From NCBI GenBank assembly GCA_937897495.1, contig CALCBL010000592.1:1-5830 (forward strand): 5,830 nucleotides of DNA, in the 5' to 3' direction. Under the pieces are notes generated by a model, which worked only from the letters and a program-made list of their open reading frames with translations, was not told the DNA's origin and did no database searches. Shown here piece after piece: positions 1 through 5,830 of this stretch (positions are counted from its first letter, which is position 1; the number at the start of each line of letters is the position of its first letter). Source of the stretch: an uncultured Burkholderiales bacterium. Its GTDB lineage: Bacteria; Pseudomonadota; Gammaproteobacteria; Burkholderiales; Burkholderiaceae_C. The position numbers were made by a program, and so were the translations under genes.

Positions 1-1032
1 AAGTTGGGTGACAATTTCTGCGAGTTTGTCGGGGGAGATGGCCAGCAATTGATCAGGGTTGTGCGCGGAAGGTGCGCAGCCTGGCATGGGCAAGTAGGGC
101 TCTAAAAAAGATGCGGTCAAACTGGGTGCAACGCCATCTAAAAATAATTTCACAAATGCGGTGTGAACATGTTCAGATGCAAAACGATCACGCCAAATTA
201 ACAATTGATCAATCGGCGTCATGCCTTCTGAAGTCAGAGAATTCAAGGCCATGTGGGTTGCTACATGCAAATTCAATGTGCCTTGCTTGTCTGCCAAATA
301 ATAGGCTTGTAACTCAGCCTCGCTGGCCATGGCTTCTTTGAAGCCAGTCAGGCCCAAGCTGTGAAAGTAGTGACTCATGTGCTTCACAGCATGCGCGAGT
401 TGAACACTGCTTGGAACTATAAAGCGTCGAACTAAATTCTGAGCCTTTTCATACAAAATACCGTTGGGCTCACCGGTTAGACTGTCTCGCCCAATGCGAC
501 CTCCCTCAGGGTCCGGTGTATGTTTGTCAATGCCGCAAGCCTTTAAAGCAGCTGTGTTCAGCCATGCTGTGTGGTAGGTGACATCTTTCAGAGCCACAAG
601 GTGATCAGGTGCTGCCAGGTCAAGTATTTTTCGAGGGGGTTCCTGAGCATCGTCGATCCATGACATGTGCCATGGCCCGCCTGATATCCATTCGCTCGTT
701 GGCACTTTGCTGGCTCGTTCCTTTACAGCCAGCATGAGGTTTTCTAAAGAGGAAGACAAGCCAACATAAACTTCAAACATATCCCTTAAAGCACCCCAAA
801 TACCATGCGCATGGGTGTCGATCAAGCCTGGCATTAAAAAATGGCCCTGCAGGTCATGAACGATTGATTGAGAACTGGCTGTCATCAGCAACTCAGATGT
901 GGTGCCCACTTGCAACACTTTCCCCTTGAATATTGAAATGGCTTCTGCATGGGGTAGGGCTGTATCTAAAGTCAGAATGCGACCATTGATCCAAATTTCA
1001 TCTGGAGAAACAGGTTCTGTTAAATGGCTCAT
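1..1032 (-). CDS. Amidohydrolase family 3 (YtcJ-like) metal-dependent hydrolase, C-terminus cut by window edge
   Basis: Translating the minus strand from ATG at 1032 gives 344 codons with no stop before the window edge. Seen: an N-terminal beta-sandwich start (IWINGRILTLD, residues 13-23, then GKVLQVGT, 37-44). The metal-binding HxH follows in MPGLIDTHAHG (His74, His76). Next come PPRKILDLAAPDH (132-144), HTAWLNTAALKACGI (154-168), DPEGGRIGRDSLTGEPNGIL (174-193) and VKLFLDGV (294-301). This series is typical of the amidohydrolase_3 group of the amidohydrolase superfamily, cytoplasmic TIM-barrel enzymes that hydrolyse amide, carbamate or related C-N bonds. Family members are usually near 540 residues, so about 200, including later metal ligands, should lie beyond position 1. 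The start ATG shares ATGA with the tctA stop and has no clear Shine-Dalgarno sequence, which suggests coupled translation. The residue usually written DGH before the AWxN motif reads TYH here. Family call is firm; the substrate is unknown. Confidence 0.9.
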   Translation of the reverse strand, partial: MSHLTEPVSPDEIWINGRILTLDTALPHAEAISIFKGKVLQVGTTSELLMTASSQSIVHDLQGHFLMPGLIDTHAHGIWGALRDMFEVYVGLSSSLENLMLAVKERASKVPTSEWISGGPWHMSWIDDAQEPPRKILDLAAPDHLVALKDVTYHTAWLNTAALKACGIDKHTPDPEGGRIGRDSLTGEPNGILYEKAQNLVRRFIVPSSVQLAHAVKHMSHYFHSLGLTGFKEAMASEAELQAYYLADKQGTLNLHVATHMALNSLTSEGMTPIDQLLIWRDRFASEHVHTAFVKLFLDGVAPSLTASFLEPYLPMPGCAPSAHNPDQLLAISPDKLAEIVTQL

Positions 1033-2543
1033 GATGGATTAGATGTGTTGCTGCGCTGGAAGCGCTTTCCTAGTGCCATAAAGAAAGGCCAAAACAAGAT
1101 GACCACGATGGCAATGAGCATGGCAAGAGACATTGGGCGGGTTACAAATGGCTCAAGAGAACCATCGCTGCGCCCCAATAACTGGCGCAATGAAGCCTCT
1201 AATGTGTCGCCCATGACCATGCCCAAGATAAGGGGGATGGTTGGAATGTTGCCTCGTGCACAGACCAAACCAAAAACGCCAAATACAGCAGCAATGATCA
1301 CGTAGTACATAGAGTTTGCTGCCGAATAAGATCCTACAAAACCTAAAACCAAGATCACAAGTCCTAGAATTTTCGGGTTGACATATGCCAAACGAGCCAA
1401 GGGCTTCACAGTCAGAATCAGCAAGCCCAAAATGACGAAATTGATGATCAACAACGATGCCAAAACACCGTTGATGATTTCGGGCCGATCTGTGAAAAGA
1501 GAGGGGCCCGGAACAATGCCATGTACAACAAACACACCCATGATGATGGCCGTGATGGCATCGCCTGGGATGCCAAGCGTGAGTACCGTAATCATCGCGC
1601 CACCCGAGTTGGAATTGTTGGCGCATTCAGCCGCCACAATGCCCTCTGGATTCCCTTGACCAAACGGCGTAGGATCTTTGGCCCCTTTCTGTGCCCAAAA
1701 ATAAGCAAGTGAAGTGGACAATGCTGCGCCAACAGCAGGTAACACGCCAATGGCTGAGCCTAAGAACAAACCTTTTAGCATGGCCTTGGGGTATCGAAAG
1801 GGCTCTAAAAAACCGCGCCAAGATAGACCTGCGGACTGAATCAGCGATGAATCAAACTGCGGAACTGGTGAGCTCACCATTACGAGCGCTTGCGCTATGC
1901 CAAATAATCCGACAGCCACTGGAACCAATGGAATACCGCTCAGCATGCCCGGAATGCCGAAGGTGTAGCGTTGTTCATTGGAGTTGGGGTCTATGCCAAC
2001 CGTGGCCAAGAAAAATCCCAATCCCATCATCATCATGGCGGCAGGAAACTGACGGCGATAGGCTTTACCAATACAAACAGCGGCCAACAAAATGGCCATG
2101 ACATTTTCTGCCGCACCAAATTTTCCTGCAAAACTGGCCATCGGTCGGGCCACCAATCCAAGCAACAATGCACTTGCAATGCCACCTACAAAGGCAGACA
2201 TAAAAGCCAATGACAGGGCTCTTTGAGCCTGCCCTTGTCTGGCCAAAGGGTAGCCATCAAACATGGTCATGATGGAGGAGGCTTCCCCAGGTGTGCGAAT
2301 CAAAATGGAAGTCACTGCACCGCCATAGAAAGCCCCGCAATAAACACCTAGCAAAAGAGAGATGCCACCAAGAGGGGGCATGCCGTATGTGAAAGGTAAT
2401 AACACCGCGATGGTGACACCAGGGCCAACACCAGGCAAAACGCCGACAACAATGCCCAAGGCTGCACCAACGATCAGAGCCAATGCAATTGGGAGGGTGC
2501 TCAGTGAAGAAAATCCTCCCGAAAGTGCGTCAATGAACTCCAT
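1029..2543 (-). CDS. tctA: Tripartite tricarboxylate transporter large permease subunit, TctA family
   Basis: This encodes the large inner-membrane subunit of a TTT-family secondary carboxylate importer, 504 residues from ATG at 2543, a normal family length. The protein is strongly hydrophobic throughout, consistent with about 10-12 membrane segments. TctA hallmarks appear twice, reflecting the internal repeat of the family: VGVLPGVGPG (33-42) with IRTPGEAS (82-89) and FDGYPLARQG (95-104) in the first half, and IGVLPAVGAA (265-274), AECANNSNSGGA (305-316) and LTLGIPGDAI (321-330) in the second. The start is placed at the ATG 2 bases after the tctB stop because MEFIDALSGG fits the family N-terminus. 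An in-frame GTG at 2603 would add 20 residues that overlap tctB and look unlike the family. No strong Shine-Dalgarno is visible, so coupling to tctB is likely. A run of four Met codons encodes residues 170-173. The gene ends in TGA overlapping the next start. Confidence 0.95.
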   Translation of the reverse strand: MEFIDALSGGFSSLSTLPIALALIVGAALGIVVGVLPGVGPGVTIAVLLPFTYGMPPLGGISLLLGVYCGAFYGGAVTSILIRTPGEASSIMTMFDGYPLARQGQAQRALSLAFMSAFVGGIASALLLGLVARPMASFAGKFGAAENVMAILLAAVCIGKAYRRQFPAAMMMMGLGFFLATVGIDPNSNEQRYTFGIPGMLSGIPLVPVAVGLFGIAQALVMVSSPVPQFDSSLIQSAGLSWRGFLEPFRYPKAMLKGLFLGSAIGVLPAVGAALSTSLAYFWAQKGAKDPTPFGQGNPEGIVAAECANNSNSGGAMITVLTLGIPGDAITAIIMGVFVVHGIVPGPSLFTDRPEIINGVLASLLIINFVILGLLILTVKPLARLAYVNPKILGLVILVLGFVGSYSAANSMYYVIIAAVFGVFGLVCARGNIPTIPLILGMVMGDTLEASLRQLLGRSDGSLEPFVTRPMSLAMLIAIVVILFWPFFMALGKRFQRSNTSNPS

Positions 2544-2545
2544 TT

Positions 2546-3037
2546 TTAAATCAACCAAGCATGGCCAAAATAAACCTTGAGTACCTTCACAAACACCACC
2601 CACATGGTCACTGACAGTGTGATGGCCAAAAGCATGCTAGTTCGAAAATCGAATTGAAGTAACCAGCAACCCACTGACAGAAATAACAGGGTACTGATTA
2701 GGTAGCCTAAAAAAGGAACAGCAAGCATGTACAAAGCAAATGCCACCACCATCGAGATGGCGTCTTGAATGTTAGCGGCGCTCGAATCGAGCTCCTCGGA
2801 CTCGCCTGATGCCATTTGGTGACGGCGTTGGTAAATTTCAATCAACCCTGCAACAGCCACGATCAGCAATGAAAGTTTGGGAAACAGCGCAGTAGACTCA
2901 AACCAATTTGCATTGTGAGGATAAGGCTGTATGAGTTGGGTAGAAAAATACCAAACGCATACCGCGATGAATGACAAGGCCAACAGAAAAAACCGATCCC
3001 ATGACCACTTGGCTAGCCTTGCTTGTAAAGACGACAT
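2546..3037 (-). CDS. tctB: Tripartite tricarboxylate transporter small membrane subunit, TctB family
   Basis: This encodes the small membrane subunit of the TTT importer, 163 residues from ATG at 3037. The protein shows a short cytoplasmic N-terminus and about four or five hydrophobic segments: roughly 15-32, 49-67, 92-126 (probably two segments with a turn near PFLGY) and 133-156. The second and third are separated by a charged, Glu/Ser-rich loop (HQMASGESEELDSSA). This size and layout match TctB (the former DUF1468 family), whose sequences are poorly conserved, so position between a Bug protein and TctA carries much of the weight. The start could instead be the GTG immediately before it (3040), adding one residue. 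The ATG is preferred because it forms the common TGATG stop-start overlap with the upstream gene. Its role is needed for transport with TctA, though the mechanism is less well defined in the family. Confidence 0.9.
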   Translation of the reverse strand: MSSLQARLAKWSWDRFFLLALSFIAVCVWYFSTQLIQPYPHNANWFESTALFPKLSLLIVAVAGLIEIYQRRHQMASGESEELDSSAANIQDAISMVVAFALYMLAVPFLGYLISTLLFLSVGCWLLQFDFRTSMLLAITLSVTMWVVFVKVLKVYFGHAWLI

Positions 3038-3993
3038 CACTTTTTCGTCATGCCCAATTCAGTCATCAATTCAGTAATCCATTTGCTGTCGTCAACCACA
3101 CGTTTGCTCATTTGATCTGCCGTCATGGGCAGTGCGGGTATGCCTGCTTTTTTGAATTGGTCTTGCACGGGCTTGTCTTTCAGTGCTTCCATCATGACAC
3201 TGGAAAGCTTGTTGATGATGTCTTTTGGAACACCTACAGGCGCTGCCATGCCGCCCCATGAGTACAAATCGCCATAACCTTCTTCTTTGAGGGTTGCAAC
3301 GTTAGGGAAAACAGGATTTCGATCGGGCCCCCAAGCTGACAATATTTTGGTTTGCCCTGCTTTTGCATAACTCATAGCGCCTTCAGCACCCGCAGTCGAA
3401 ACGTCAGCATCCCCCGCAATAAGTTCCTTGATACTTGGATTGGGAAATGAAACTACCTTGTAGGGCCAGCCATCTCTCTTTGCTATTTTTGCAGCAATCA
3501 GAGCAGGAACTGCTGCCGGTGCGTAGCTGGCAATGATCACTGGCTTGCCATTTTTCTTGGCCCATGCTGCGAAATCTTTCAGATTGTTGGCAGGAATGTC
3601 ACCTCGCGCTGCCAATACAAAGTCGTTGATCAGCATGCCTCCTACAGATTGATAGTCACTCATTTTGTAAGGCGTGTTGCCTGCAACAATTTGTGAAATA
3701 CCGGGCCCAGGCGTCCAGGTGCCGATGGTGTAACCGTCTGGTTTTGCTCTGGTCATTTCTGCAAACCCTACGACACCGCCGCCGCCTGGTTTGTTAATGA
3801 CTTGAACAGGCACGCCTAGTCGTTTGCTCATTCCTTCTGCCAACAACCGTGTGACAACATCCATTTCGTTACCTGGAGGGTAGGGATAAATGATCTCAAT
3901 AGGTTTGCTTGGCCACCTATCTTGTGCCAAGCTTGGAAGTGCCGCCACTAAGCTCAAGACAGCCAATGACAAGATGCGGATGCGTGCGTTCAT
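3037..3993 (-). CDS. Bug-family (TctC-like) periplasmic solute-binding protein of the TTT transporter
   Basis: This is the extracytoplasmic receptor that delivers ligand to TctA/TctB; 318 residues, a typical Bug length. The N-terminus has a Sec signal peptide: Arg-containing start, hydrophobic core (about 8-20) and a likely cleavage after SLA (residue 23), before QDRWPSKPI. Mature-protein hallmarks are IEIIYPYPPG (32-41), a conserved Asp (45) and Arg (49) in the first ligand-pocket loop, NKPGGGGVVG (67-76), KPDGYTIG (84-91), VGVPKDIINKL (253-263) and a C-terminal alpha-helical tail. The pocket loop reads PGNEMD where the family usually has two or three Gly residues, which may tune ligand choice. 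Known Bug ligands are carboxylates, including dicarboxylates, aromatic acids and acidic amino acids; this one is unknown. A strong Shine-Dalgarno lies 6 bases before the ATG, the best in the operon, fitting high expression of a binding protein. It ends AAG-TGA, overlapping the tctB start. I leave the symbol blank because tctC strictly names the citrate system. Confidence 0.95.
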   Translation of the reverse strand: MNARIRILSLAVLSLVAALPSLAQDRWPSKPIEIIYPYPPGNEMDVVTRLLAEGMSKRLGVPVQVINKPGGGGVVGFAEMTRAKPDGYTIGTWTPGPGISQIVAGNTPYKMSDYQSVGGMLINDFVLAARGDIPANNLKDFAAWAKKNGKPVIIASYAPAAVPALIAAKIAKRDGWPYKVVSFPNPSIKELIAGDADVSTAGAEGAMSYAKAGQTKILSAWGPDRNPVFPNVATLKEEGYGDLYSWGGMAAPVGVPKDIINKLSSVMMEALKDKPVQDQFKKAGIPALPMTADQMSKRVVDDSKWITELMTELGMTKK

Positions 3994-3999
3994 TTGTAA

Positions 4000-4005
4000 C
4001 TCCTT
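4000..4005 (-). promoter_or_regulatory. Strong Shine-Dalgarno (AAGGAG) for the Bug binding-protein gene
   Basis: On the minus strand AAGGAG stands 6 bases before the ATG at 3993, an ideal distance. It is the only clear consensus ribosome binding site in the five-gene run and sits in the 30-base gap after the aminotransferase stop. This supports the 3993 start and suggests that the receptor is translated independently and more strongly than its neighbours. Confidence 0.85.
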
Positions 4006-4023
4006 AGGTTGGAAAAATAGGTT

Positions 4024-5382
4024 TTAGATATTTTCTGCTGCAGAAAAAGCGATGTTCAAAATTCTCAATGTTTCGTCGACATGTGCGTTTGTGAAAACCA
4101 AAGGTGGCGACAAAATCAGTCGGTTACCTTGCACGCGAATCATTGCACCTTCTTGACGTGAAGTGCCCACCAGCGCTTGGATATAAGGAGAAGGCGGCGT
4201 GAGCATTTCTTTGGTTGCACGGTCTGCCACTAATTCAACGGCAGCCATGAGTCCTTTGCCCCGAACTTCACCCACATGCGAATACTTCATCAACTGTTGC
4301 AACGAATCTTGAAAATAAGTTCCTACGTGAAGTGCGTTGCCAGGTAAGTCCTCGCGGGTCACAATGTCTAAGTTGGCGTTAGCAGCTGCACACGCCAACG
4401 CATGGCCAGAATACGTGTAGCCATGCATCATGGCTGCAGGCACATTAGGTTGCTCCCATGCACTGGCGATGCGTTCATTGACCAAGGTGGCACCCAATGG
4501 CACATAACCTGAGTTGATGCCCTTTGCCATGGCCATGATGTCTGGTGCAACACCCCATGCGCGTGCACCGCAAAGCGAGCCAATACGGCCAAACCCCGTC
4601 ACAATTTCGTCGCTGATCAGCAAGATGCCATGCTCATCGAGTAATTTGCGCATACCTGGCCAATAACTGGCATGGGGCACAATCACGCCGCCCGCGCCTT
4701 GCACCGGTTCAGCAACCAGGGCCGCAATATTGCCAGCGCCAATTTTCTGAATGAGTTCAGACAGATCATTCAAGCACAGTTGGGACAACTTCTCTGGATC
4801 GGATTCATTCCAAGGATTGCGATAGGTATAGGGCGTTTCAGTTAAATGGCAACCGGGCAACAAGGGTTCGTATGCATTTCGAAACATTGGATTTCCGTTG
4901 ATCGAAGCACCGCCAAAATGAACACCGTGATAGCCCCACTTCAGTGAAATAAATTGGTGTCTGTTGGGTTGTCCCACCAACTTCCAATATTGGCGTGCTA
5001 ATTTGAGTGCAGTTTCAATTGCATCCGACCCGCCCGATGAGAAAAATGCTTTGCTCATCTTTTCTGGTTTGAACATGTCCATCAACCTCATCGACAGTTC
5101 GATGGCTGGCGGGTTGGAGGTGTTCTGAAATGTGGAGTAGTAGGCCAGTTTGTCGAGTTGAGTTTTGATGGCATCAATGACTTCTCTGCGGTTATGTCCT
5201 ACGTTGACATTCCAAAGAGATGCGACAGTGTCTAAATAGCGATTGCCATCAATGTCAAAGATGTAAACACCATCCGCACGGTCCACAATCAATGGCGGAT
5301 AGGCTTGAACCACCTTGGGGTCGATCATGGGGTGGTACATGTGGTGGGCGTTGCCACCTCGGACATCGTATGCAGTGTTCAT
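4024..5382 (-). CDS. Class III PLP-dependent aminotransferase, omega-amino acid/amine:pyruvate type
   Basis: This is a cytoplasmic fold-type I PLP enzyme of 452 residues, normal for the family. Seen: DGNRYLDTVASLWNVNVGH (45-63), resembling the active-site Trp region of omega-transaminases (Trp57); FFSSGGSDAIETALKLARQY (113-132), the PLP phosphate-binding loop; WGYHGVH (149-155), with Tyr151 expected to stack on PLP; AEPVQGAGGV (224-233); LLISDEIVTGFGR (254-266), with Asp258 for the pyridine nitrogen; MAKGINSGYVP (285-295), with the Schiff-base Lys287; HGYTYSGHALA (320-330), with Thr323 contacting phosphate from the partner subunit. IRVQGNRLILSPPLVFT (415-431) carries Arg416, where these enzymes bind substrate carboxylate. 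It likely moves an amino group from an omega-amino acid or amine to a keto acid. The start is fixed upstream by an in-frame TAG two codons before ATG 5382, but no Shine-Dalgarno is seen there; Met15 is an alternative. It is the first gene of the run. Confidence 0.93.
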   Translation of the reverse strand: MNTAYDVRGGNAHHMYHPMIDPKVVQAYPPLIVDRADGVYIFDIDGNRYLDTVASLWNVNVGHNRREVIDAIKTQLDKLAYYSTFQNTSNPPAIELSMRLMDMFKPEKMSKAFFSSGGSDAIETALKLARQYWKLVGQPNRHQFISLKWGYHGVHFGGASINGNPMFRNAYEPLLPGCHLTETPYTYRNPWNESDPEKLSQLCLNDLSELIQKIGAGNIAALVAEPVQGAGGVIVPHASYWPGMRKLLDEHGILLISDEIVTGFGRIGSLCGARAWGVAPDIMAMAKGINSGYVPLGATLVNERIASAWEQPNVPAAMMHGYTYSGHALACAAANANLDIVTREDLPGNALHVGTYFQDSLQQLMKYSHVGEVRGKGLMAAVELVADRATKEMLTPPSPYIQALVGTSRQEGAMIRVQGNRLILSPPLVFTNAHVDETLRILNIAFSAAENI

Positions 5383-5519
5383 TGGCTAAAGCATAGACAA
5401 CTTGGTGTAATGGATAAAATCTATTATTCTCAGGTTTTTCCCCAATCCTCACGACCAATCGTGGGTTGATCTGAAGTCACGCAGCATCAAATTCGCCAAG
5501 CTGGGTAGTTAAATACAAA
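5383..5519 (-). promoter_or_regulatory. Presumed promoter and leader region of the aminotransferase-TTT-amidohydrolase operon
   Basis: This spacer lies between the terminator hairpin behind the amidase gene and the first gene of the run, so the operon promoter should be here. An AT-rich patch (about 5412-5430) holds a minus-strand AATAAT at 5428-5423 that matches the sigma70 -10 consensus at five of six positions, but no good -35 hexamer lies 16-18 bases upstream. A second -10-like hexamer, TATGCT (5396-5391), is only 8 bases before the ATG. I see no convincing riboswitch or operator. The location is inferred from layout; the exact promoter is not resolved. Confidence 0.35.
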
Positions 5520-5555
5520 TCACAGCCAAGAGGAATTGAATCCGCTTGGCCGTGA
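5509..5555 (-). terminator. Intrinsic terminator after the amidase gene
   Basis: Beginning 32 bases after the amidase stop, positions 5555-5520 form a hairpin in minus-strand RNA: an 11-pair outer stem including one G-U wobble, a C/U mismatch, three more pairs and a 6-base loop. A T-rich run, TTTGTATTT, follows directly at 5519-5511. In plus-strand RNA the wobble becomes an A/C mismatch and no T-tract follows, so the signal is directional. It separates the amidase transcript from the five-gene operon. The T-tract is interrupted by G and A, so efficiency may be moderate. Confidence 0.72.
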
Positions 5556-5587
5556 AAGTGAATTGACTGCTTGTTAATCAAATTTCT

Positions 5588-5830
5588 TCAGATGGCGGGC
5601 GCCCTGACTGAGCCCCACACTTCTTCGATACCCATACCGATAGAGAGCAAATTTGCGTCCGTGCCTAAAGGCCCATCGATCTGCATGCCCACAGGCATTC
5701 CCGCAGGGGTTAGCCCTGCAGGAATTGACACGCTAGGTAAGCCAGCGTTGGTGCAAGGGTCAGTGTTTCTAATGCAGGTGCCAAAGGTATCCTTGCCTGT
5801 TTGTTCTACACCGCCAACGGTATAGTTCAC
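5588..5830 (-). CDS. Amidase-signature family hydrolase, C-terminal fragment (N-terminus beyond window)
   Basis: Only the last 80 codons are present, ending in TGA at 5588 and open to the right edge. The first codon in view is a GTG that is simply internal, not a credible start. Seen: GKDTFGTCIRNTDPCTN (12-28 of the fragment), AGLPSVSIPAGLTPAGMPVG (29-48), then MQIDGPLGTDANLLSIGMGI (49-68), followed by a short tail. The NAGLPSVSIPAG...GMPVGMQ...D..LL pattern is the standard C-terminal part of amidase-signature enzymes, and the IRNTDP and QIDGPLGTD wording is closest in my memory to arylamide or mandelamide-type amidases. The Ser-Ser-Lys catalytic residues and Gly/Ser-rich signature lie upstream, outside the window, so activity cannot be judged. 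Family members are about 450-520 residues. The gene is followed by its own terminator, so it is probably not co-transcribed with the transporter operon, though the orientation is the same. Confidence 0.88.
   Translation of the reverse strand: MNYTVGGVEQTGKDTFGTCIRNTDPCTNAGLPSVSIPAGLTPAGMPVGMQIDGPLGTDANLLSIGMGIEEVWGSVRAPAI

Noticed and set aside
72..341. Plus-strand frame of 89 codons near the left edge.
   Set aside because: It is antisense to the amidohydrolase frame, which carries family motifs in this stretch.
1153..1821. Alternative minus-strand frames within tctA (1153-1626 and 1627-1821).
   Set aside because: They are rich in His, Cys and Trp from out-of-frame reading of membrane-protein codons and match no family; the main frame is unambiguous.
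1024..2580. Several plus-strand open frames opposite tctA (for example 1691-2101 and 1378-1659).
   Set aside because: They are antisense to a well-supported gene, lack recognisable motifs or ribosome binding sites, and have the composition expected of antisense shadows.
2544..2603. Extended tctA start at GTG 2603.
   Set aside because: The extra 20 residues overlap tctB, have no match to TctA N-termini and include Cys/Trp residues unlike the family. The ATG at 2543 fits better.
5255..5458. Minus-strand frame of 67 codons across the operon leader into the aminotransferase.
   Set aside because: It mostly overlaps the aminotransferase in another frame and shows no family features. A regulatory leader peptide was considered, but it has no run of a single amino acid and no attenuator hairpin.
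5453..5471. Imperfect 19-base dyad in the operon leader (GA-CAA-C / G-TTG-TC half sites) that could be a regulator operator.
   Set aside because: Only six of nine positions pair, and by rough estimate about one such dyad is expected by chance in a spacer this size. No regulator gene is in view.
5571..5825. Plus-strand open frame opposite the amidase fragment.
   Set aside because: It lies wholly antisense to clear amidase C-terminal motifs and has no supporting signal.

Overview
The window looks like a bacterial chromosome fragment, most likely from a Burkholderiales-type betaproteobacterium. The main clue is a complete tripartite tricarboxylate transporter (TTT) with a Bug-type periplasmic binding protein, a family greatly expanded in that order. 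Base composition by eye is close to half GC but patchy. That would be low for many Comamonadaceae, so I do not name a genus. I see no phage, transposon, CRISPR or RNA gene.

Every supported gene lies on the minus strand, so the window reads from high to low coordinates. (1) The 3' end of an amidase-signature hydrolase gene enters from the right edge and stops at 5588. (2) Just after it, a strong hairpin with a T-rich tail (5509-5555) looks like its intrinsic terminator. (3) The spacer 5383-5519 should hold the promoter of the next unit. (4) A tightly packed run of five genes follows: class III PLP aminotransferase (5382-4024), Bug/TctC solute-binding protein (3993-3037), TctB (3037-2546), TctA (2543-1029) and an amidohydrolase family 3 / YtcJ-like metal hydrolase (1032 to beyond position 1). 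The junctions are 30 bases with a good ribosome binding site, a TGATG overlap, a 2-base gap and an ATGA overlap. This strongly suggests one transcript with translational coupling.

Read together, the operon looks like a carboxylate scavenging and catabolic cassette. The Bug protein captures a carboxylated compound in the periplasm and TctA/TctB import it. The metal-dependent hydrolase would cleave an amide, carbamate or ester-type bond, and the omega-transaminase-type enzyme would move an amino group to a keto acid such as pyruvate. The amidase beyond the terminator may serve the same chemistry but appears to be transcribed separately. The substrate cannot be read from the sequence. The individual families are well known. 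What may be new is their combination, not a new class of system. Both end genes are cut by the window edges. The amidohydrolase has no stop within the window but is an uninterrupted frame of 344 codons.
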